NCBI RefSeq assembly: GCF_029227915.1
Contig: NC_079881.1
Location: 6,076,001-6,140,000 of the forward strand
DNA length: 64,000 nt
Direction of reading: 5' to 3'
From: Hydractinia symbiolongicarpus
Taxonomy: Eukaryota; Cnidaria; Hydrozoa; Anthoathecata; Hydractiniidae
Below, one piece after another: positions 46,844 to 64,000 of this stretch (the stretch's first letter is position 1; each line of letters starts with the position of its first letter). The position numbers and the translations under genes are program-made. The notes under the pieces were generated by a model that had not been told where the DNA came from, did no database searches, and saw nothing but the letters and a program-made list of their open reading frames with translations.

Positions 46844-47257
46844 ATGGAGTATAAAGTGGAATACGTGGATAGTATAGATGTGGAAGAAGTACAAAGACTG
46901 CGTGCAGCTACTGGTTTACGTCGTCATTCAACTGAGGGTGACAGCATTGCATCAAGAAATTCAATTTGTGATGTTGTTGCCAAGACAGAGGCCGGTGAAG
47001 TTGTTGGTATGGGTCGTCTCATCGGTGACGGCGGGACATTTTGTGTATTAACGAACGTGTGCGTATTACCAGAGCACCAACGTAAAGGTGTTGGTACAAT
47101 GGTAATGGAAAAAATTGCAAGTTTTATGGAAGAGAAACTACCAAAGAATTGTTTTATTTGCTTGCTTTCAACACCAGAAGGAAAAAGGTTTTATGAGAAA
47201 TTTGGTTACACAGAGACTAGTGCAATAAACCGAACGGCAATGTTTATGCGTACATAA
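46844..47257 (+). CDS. GNAT-family N-acetyltransferase
   Basis: A single-exon frame of 137 residues with the full GNAT core. VLTNVCVLPEHQRKGVGTMV (about residues 70-89) carries the acetyl-CoA pyrophosphate loop Q-R-K-G-V-G after beta-4, and LLSTPEGKRFYEKFGYTET matches motif B with the F/Y-Y-x-x-x-G-F/Y ending. The start ATG at 46844 follows a probable 3' splice site (gttttag, about 46815-46822), so a 5'-UTR exon may lie upstream. AATAAA lies 132 bases past the stop. The substrate cannot be told; the compact form looks like bacterial and fungal small-molecule acetyltransferases. Confidence 0.85.
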   Translation: MEYKVEYVDSIDVEEVQRLRAATGLRRHSTEGDSIASRNSICDVVAKTEAGEVVGMGRLIGDGGTFCVLTNVCVLPEHQRKGVGTMVMEKIASFMEEKLPKNCFICLLSTPEGKRFYEKFGYTETSAINRTAMFMRT

Positions 47258-47388
47258 ACAATTCTTTAGTCATTACATCGGCTATTTTTACCGATTCTTA
47301 TTAACGACTTCCTATTTTTACCGATTTTATTATTTGTTGACTTTAATTTGTTAACGATTTTTGCTTATCATTTTATAGTATATTAAGC

Positions 47389-47394
47389 AATAAA
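47389..47394 (+). terminator. Poly(A) signal AATAAA for the GNAT gene
   Basis: A canonical hexamer 132 bases downstream of the GNAT stop codon, on the same strand, followed by T/G-rich sequence. Confidence 0.55.
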
Positions 47395-48464
47395 TGGCTT
47401 GATAATGAGAAGCTATACAGTTTGAGCCTCGCATTGCTTATGAAAAAAAGAATTTTCGCAAATTGTTTTTTTTGCCATATTGTGCGAGAATTCTTGAATC
47501 GTTTTATCCAAATGGGTGCATAAAAAAATTCAGATTAGATATGCAAAATAAAGTGGTAATCAGTCTATTATTCCTCTCTAACAAACCGGCCTTTTTGGCA
47601 CAGCTTGAAAAAATCATCCGTATCTGCGTTCTTCAGTATTTCCACCACACAGCAATGTAGGTGGCGTCTAACAATTTCGAATGCACACAAGTTAAAATTT
47701 CTATTCAAGTTAAAGTTGTGTTTTTCATAGCGCAGAAAGATTTGTCATAATTTTATTGGGTATGCTTTTCACGCATAATTCTGTGACAATTTTAAAAACT
47801 TTTTTCCCTGAAAATAATAATAATCCAAATTTACTATTTTAAAAAAATCCCGCCTCTCCAATATTTCTGCATGTCTAGTAAGCCCACCTTTACTTTCAAG
47901 GTTGAAACACGCCCAACGGTAATAATAGAGTAAAAACAGTGAATCAGGCAAAAATGATGTGTGAGTACAATGGTTAACACGTCAATTTAGAAAAGACAAA
48001 AAAGGAGTCGTCTAAAATTGGCAGGTTTTTGTTTGACTGGTTTTAAATTAATCTTAGGAAGTAATAACGTAAAAGCCTATAAAGTAATTTTTCTATGAAA
48101 TATCTAACTGAAACCAGTGATTAAAAAATAGTGTTTTGTACACCTTAAAAGAAAAAATGTTGATTTCAATAGTTATAATAGTTTAGGATTTCCAGCGTTT
48201 TTGGTGTTAATGACGCCATCAACCTGTTGGTCCCGAAACTGGAGAAGTTGACAATATTTTGGTCTCACGCGGTCCCTACTGAGACATGTGGCCGTGAAAT
48301 AATCACCGCTACCCACTGTTACCAAATTATAAGTACGCTAATCTTAAGGTGTTTATTACAGAAATAAACTAGATCGCAAAGGACTGTCTTTTCTAAAATT
48401 ATTTGAGAAGTATATCATAGTATATGACAGTAAACCAAAATTAAGTCAAAAATTTAATTGATTA

Positions 48465-48493
48465 GTTGCCATGGTTACTGGTTGCTAGGCAAA
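48465..48493. promoter_or_regulatory. Two adjacent X-box-like motifs (RFX-type)
   Basis: gttgccatggttac and gttgctaggcaaa each resemble the imperfect inverted repeat bound by RFX factors (GTNRCC-N-RGYAAC). They are 2 bp apart. No gene start is known beside them, so function is speculative. Confidence 0.25.
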
Positions 48494-49689
48494 ATATGAC
48501 ATTTTGACGCTTAACGACAAACCAAATAGCCGAATAGCGAGCACTCCCACAAGCACCTTTTCAGTCGCGTATGTTTCGCAAGGGTCACCTGTATGGATGG
48601 TAGCACCGGCAATTCTGGAGCTTGACTCGTCTTCCAAGGACAAACGTCTTCCGACGAAAAAGCTAAAACAGGGCGAAGCCGTCAGTTTCTCAGCAGAATA
48701 ACTGAAGAGCAGAATTTCGATTTGGGAAGCGGGAGGTACCAGCATTAGGCCGTACTAATACCAACAGCGACAGAAGAATTTGTAAAGTATGAATGTTTTG
48801 GTATTGCGAAATCTTCATTCTCCTGTGGTTTTTTTTATAATTATATCACTCCAGGAATAACCTTATTACGTTTTAATGTTTTGTGATCACGTCACCAATC
48901 CATTCATTCCAAAATGGACGCGCTAACCCAGTCTTGGAGAGTTAGCTCAGGTGGTCTCAGATGGTATCTAGTTATCCACACAGGGGTTGTACCTGAAATG
49001 CTGATCAAAATAATATGTACAATTATGGTTTTACTCAAGTAGTAGAGATGGTAGGGTTAAAAGGATTTTTGATGATGTCACCTACCTGTTCTTTTTAAAA
49101 TCGGGTGGATTGGTTTAGTTTTTGGGAATAACCTAGGATAATAAACAGGTTATTAATATATATACTGATTGAATGCGTCGTTGAATAGATGATGTCTATG
49201 ACCCGTTCAAATACAAAAGCTTTTTTTAGAAATTTGTTTCCACTCCATTGTGTGGCTTGTGTGCCACAACACTATATGTCGCAAATCGCCACTATATGTT
49301 GCAAACTCAACACTTTATCATGATGAAATACGTCAAAAAACCACATGATGATTCTGTCAAGAAAGTCTTAGGGATAACCATTTCTTAAGAAAATGTCCTT
49401 AACTTTCTTATGAAAATTGGACGAGAGTAGTGCATATTTTGAAGCAGGGATGTAACAAAGTATCAACCAAACCAATTTTATAAGTATCAGGGATGAACTG
49501 TATACACACATTTTGACAGTTTTGTTTCTTTAACCTTATTGCTCTAAACTTTAAAAATCAATCCACATTATCCACATTAATATGTTGCAAGTTTTAGCGC
49601 GTGGGTACAGCCGTTTTGTTTTCGAGTTTAAAAAGAGCTTATTTACTTGCCGAATCTCGTGCTTAACATTAACATCAATTTTTCATTTC

Positions 49690-49910
49690 ATATTTCTCCA
49701 ATAAACACCCCACTCTTTTAACTGCCACTCTCTTATAAACAAACGCCTCCTCTAAAAGTAAAAATATTAGATAAATACCGCTTTCTTTTAAACGCCCCTT
49801 TCTATTAAAAGTAAATAAACGCACCTTTCTTATTAACGCCCATCTAATAAACGTTGCCTAAATATCTTAAATTTTTTTATACACACCCAGGAGGGCGTTT
49901 ATTGGGGAAA
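49690..49910. repeat. Degenerate MITE related to 36427-36526
   Basis: caataaacacccc, ataaacaaacgcc, ttaaacgcccc, aataaacgcacc, taacgcccat and, inverted, gagggcgtttattgggg are repeats of the same cgccc/aataaacgc motif facing each other across about 200 bp. Confidence 0.5.
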
Positions 49911-51338
49911 AAACGTTATTATCATTACATTCAATTTATATTTACAGGCCGTTGGGGGGCCCTGATATATGAAGCCCGGCGGAGCAATTTTGAAAGTGGA
50001 GGGGCTAAATTATTCAGTATTAAAGGATGCCCGACCATGGTTGGGGCCGACGGGAAGCATTGTTAATCTCACCCAGAGCATATGTATGTATTGATCAAAT
50101 AATAATTGATTAAAACACATAACCTTAAATAAAAAACATCACTTCTTGGCAAAAAAGTGGGGGGCTTTAGCCCCTCGGCTCGGCCGGTATATGAAACCCG
50201 AAAAGACGTTTGTTGTTTTGTTTTTTCAAAGTACTGTAAGAAATAAAATAAAATCAGAAGCGGAGTTAACTATTCCGAGGCTACTAGATTCCGAGGGAGG
50301 CTACTAGAATGGCGAGAAGAATATGTTAATCGTAAATGGGATCAATTAAACTGCCCACCCTTATTCCCAGGGCATTTTGCCTTCTTCACTCTCGTTTCAA
50401 GAAGGCACAAACGCATGGGCGCAATGGCGGTAAACTGCCTTTACAGCTGTTGTTTTTTATTTCTCGTGTTCTCAATTCTTGGTTTCATATTTTAATTCAC
50501 AAAAAAGGGAAATTATCTCACAAATTATTATTTAGACTGGTATATATTACAAATAGCATATACATGTTTAATTCCTTATAAATATATTACATAATACAAA
50601 CAAATTTGGACCTTTGTTGCATCCAAAAAAAATTTAATTTATTTCATTATTATATTACTTTCTTACAAAAGTGTAAATATATACATACTTAGTGCATGTA
50701 ATATATGTACATAAATTGAATTTCTAAAAACGCAAAAAATCTTTATAAAAAATGTTTAAATATTCCAACTGTCAAAAAGTGAAATTTATTTCTTTCCCTA
50801 AGATATATCGACTAGTAAAATAATATTAAGTGCTAAAATAATAAGATTTTACCTCTATTAAATTTCCTACCTAAGCAGGTCACGTGGTTCAGATTTTTTT
50901 GACTATAGTAACTGACACAAAAGTTGATCAAAACTACGGAAAGGTTTAACAGTGCTATATTGAATTAACTTAAAAATGCTACGCAGATGAAGAGCAGATA
51001 TAGGGAGAGTGAGCATTGCAAAAATCATACTTCGCATAATTAGTCTTTAATACATAAACCGTCATCTACACAGCCTCATTAACGACTTCTCCTTAGAATA
51101 ATAAAACAATTCGAACTATCAGAGAGTTTGGTACGTGTTCTAATTAACATAGTCGACAAATAATTAAATGTAATCTTACTGGTTAAAATATCGAGCGCAA
51201 AATGGCGAAATCAAGCGCAGTGCTGATCAGTGGCAAAACAAGAAGTTATTTTGCCTGTCTGAAGACGCACTTTTAAACTAATACAAAAGAATAGATAGAA
51301 AGAAAAAAACTGAAAAAATTATCCCCTTGGTATATTTT

Positions 51339-63574
<12,236 letters not shown>

Positions 63575-64000
63575 CTAAAACATTAAAAAATAACTTGATA
63601 AGAACTTTTATAAAAAGACAGGAAAATCAATGTTTATAGAAAAGGGTAACATAAAAATAATGTTTAACACGATTTTCATGTCACAGTAAAGCTGATACAC
63701 TTAGATCTGTCCAACACTTGATCATATACCAAAAAATATTAGAAGTAGCCATGATTAGCGACAACGTGAAAGAATTTTAAGTGTGGAAAAAAATATTTTA
63801 ACTAGACTGTGCAGGCTATAACGATTTTTCAATGGAAATCTAGTGATTGCACACGCGCAAATAACATATTAAAGTAATTAAGTAAAAACTGGGATCGAAT
63901 CAACGGTTGACAATTGGTGGATGAAAGGTCATTCTTTGTAAAAACATTTTACGACAGAAAAGTTAAATTTCGTTTTTATTAGTTTACTTTTTAACTTGCT
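63575..64000. other. PLAT-gene intron, right window edge
   Basis: The exon at 63574 is entered in phase 0 from an upstream exon that is not in the window, so this stretch is intron. No PLAT exon can be read in it on the minus strand. Confidence 0.6.

Larger units (their letters stand above)
47400..51338. other. Gene-free interval between the GNAT and PLAT genes
   Basis: Contains a possible pair of X-box-like sites (48465-48493), a tRNA-like A box near 48942, a decayed cgccc/aataaacgc repeat (49690-49910), a gggggctttagcccc-type repeat (49945-50200) and, near 50880-50990, a relative of the accgccatta repeat. The 3' UTR of the PLAT gene should start at 51338 going left; no clear AATAAA lies close to the stop. 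Confidence 0.45.

Noticed and set aside
48485-48745. Overlapping 86- and 65-codon frames on opposite strands
   Set aside because: No domain, no splice context and composition not protein-like on either strand.

Overview
The window is eukaryotic, AT-rich, intron-containing DNA and is crowded with repeats. Two gene families make a cnidarian the best guess: an NLR with a DZIP3-like N-terminal region, a Death domain and a NACHT ATPase, and a long multi-PLAT protein of the LOXHD1 type. Freestanding HIRAN proteins and cnidarian-style transposon remnants agree with this. A hydrozoan is plausible, but that is inference; no species can be named from the sequence alone.

Layout. 1-3.2 kb: 5' three exons of an NLR-type innate immune receptor on the minus strand, running off the left edge. 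3.2-7.6 kb: no gene, a decayed LINE reverse transcriptase and SINE-like repeats. 7.6-11.8 kb: a Tigger/pogo-type DNA transposon whose transposase is frameshifted and core-deleted; its intron holds an intact antisense HIRAN-domain ORF, and 1855 bp of it is duplicated in tandem. 12.4-13.6 kb: roughly 95-bp inverted repeats around a LINE 3' end. 14.8-16.2 kb: an intronless MFSD8/CLN7-like transporter. 20.0-29.6 kb: a repeat complex with a fold-back arm, a 20-bp tandem array, about 8 kb of an 11-bp minisatellite and a 16-bp minisatellite. 29.6-38.4 kb: non-coding, with two MITE-like elements, a SINE-like repeat and about 200 bp of (ATC)n.

38.4-42.9 kb is a diverged direct duplicate of the transporter locus: an MFSD8-like pseudogene, the same upstream flank (interrupted by a roughly 1.14-kb element that the paralogous copy lacks) and short copies of the arms that flank the minisatellite. 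42.9-46.5 kb holds broken mobile-element genes (family-B DNA polymerase, THAP-like, GIY-YIG). 46.8-47.4 kb is a compact single-exon GNAT acetyltransferase. 51.3-63.6 kb is the 3' part of the LOXHD1-like gene on the minus strand: 22 exons with GT-AG borders and consistent phases, 1278 residues, eight complete PLAT repeats plus half of a ninth.

The genes do not form one pathway. The NLR would act in cytosolic immune signalling, the MFSD8-like protein in an endolysosomal-type membrane, and the PLAT protein (by analogy with vertebrate LOXHD1) at the membrane of mechanosensory cell projections. The most unusual items are the HIRAN ORF nested antisense in a transposon intron, the 11-bp array that stays open in all three forward frames, and the paralogous empty site that delimits the 1.14-kb element. 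Long reading frames inside the simple repeats are treated as artefacts.
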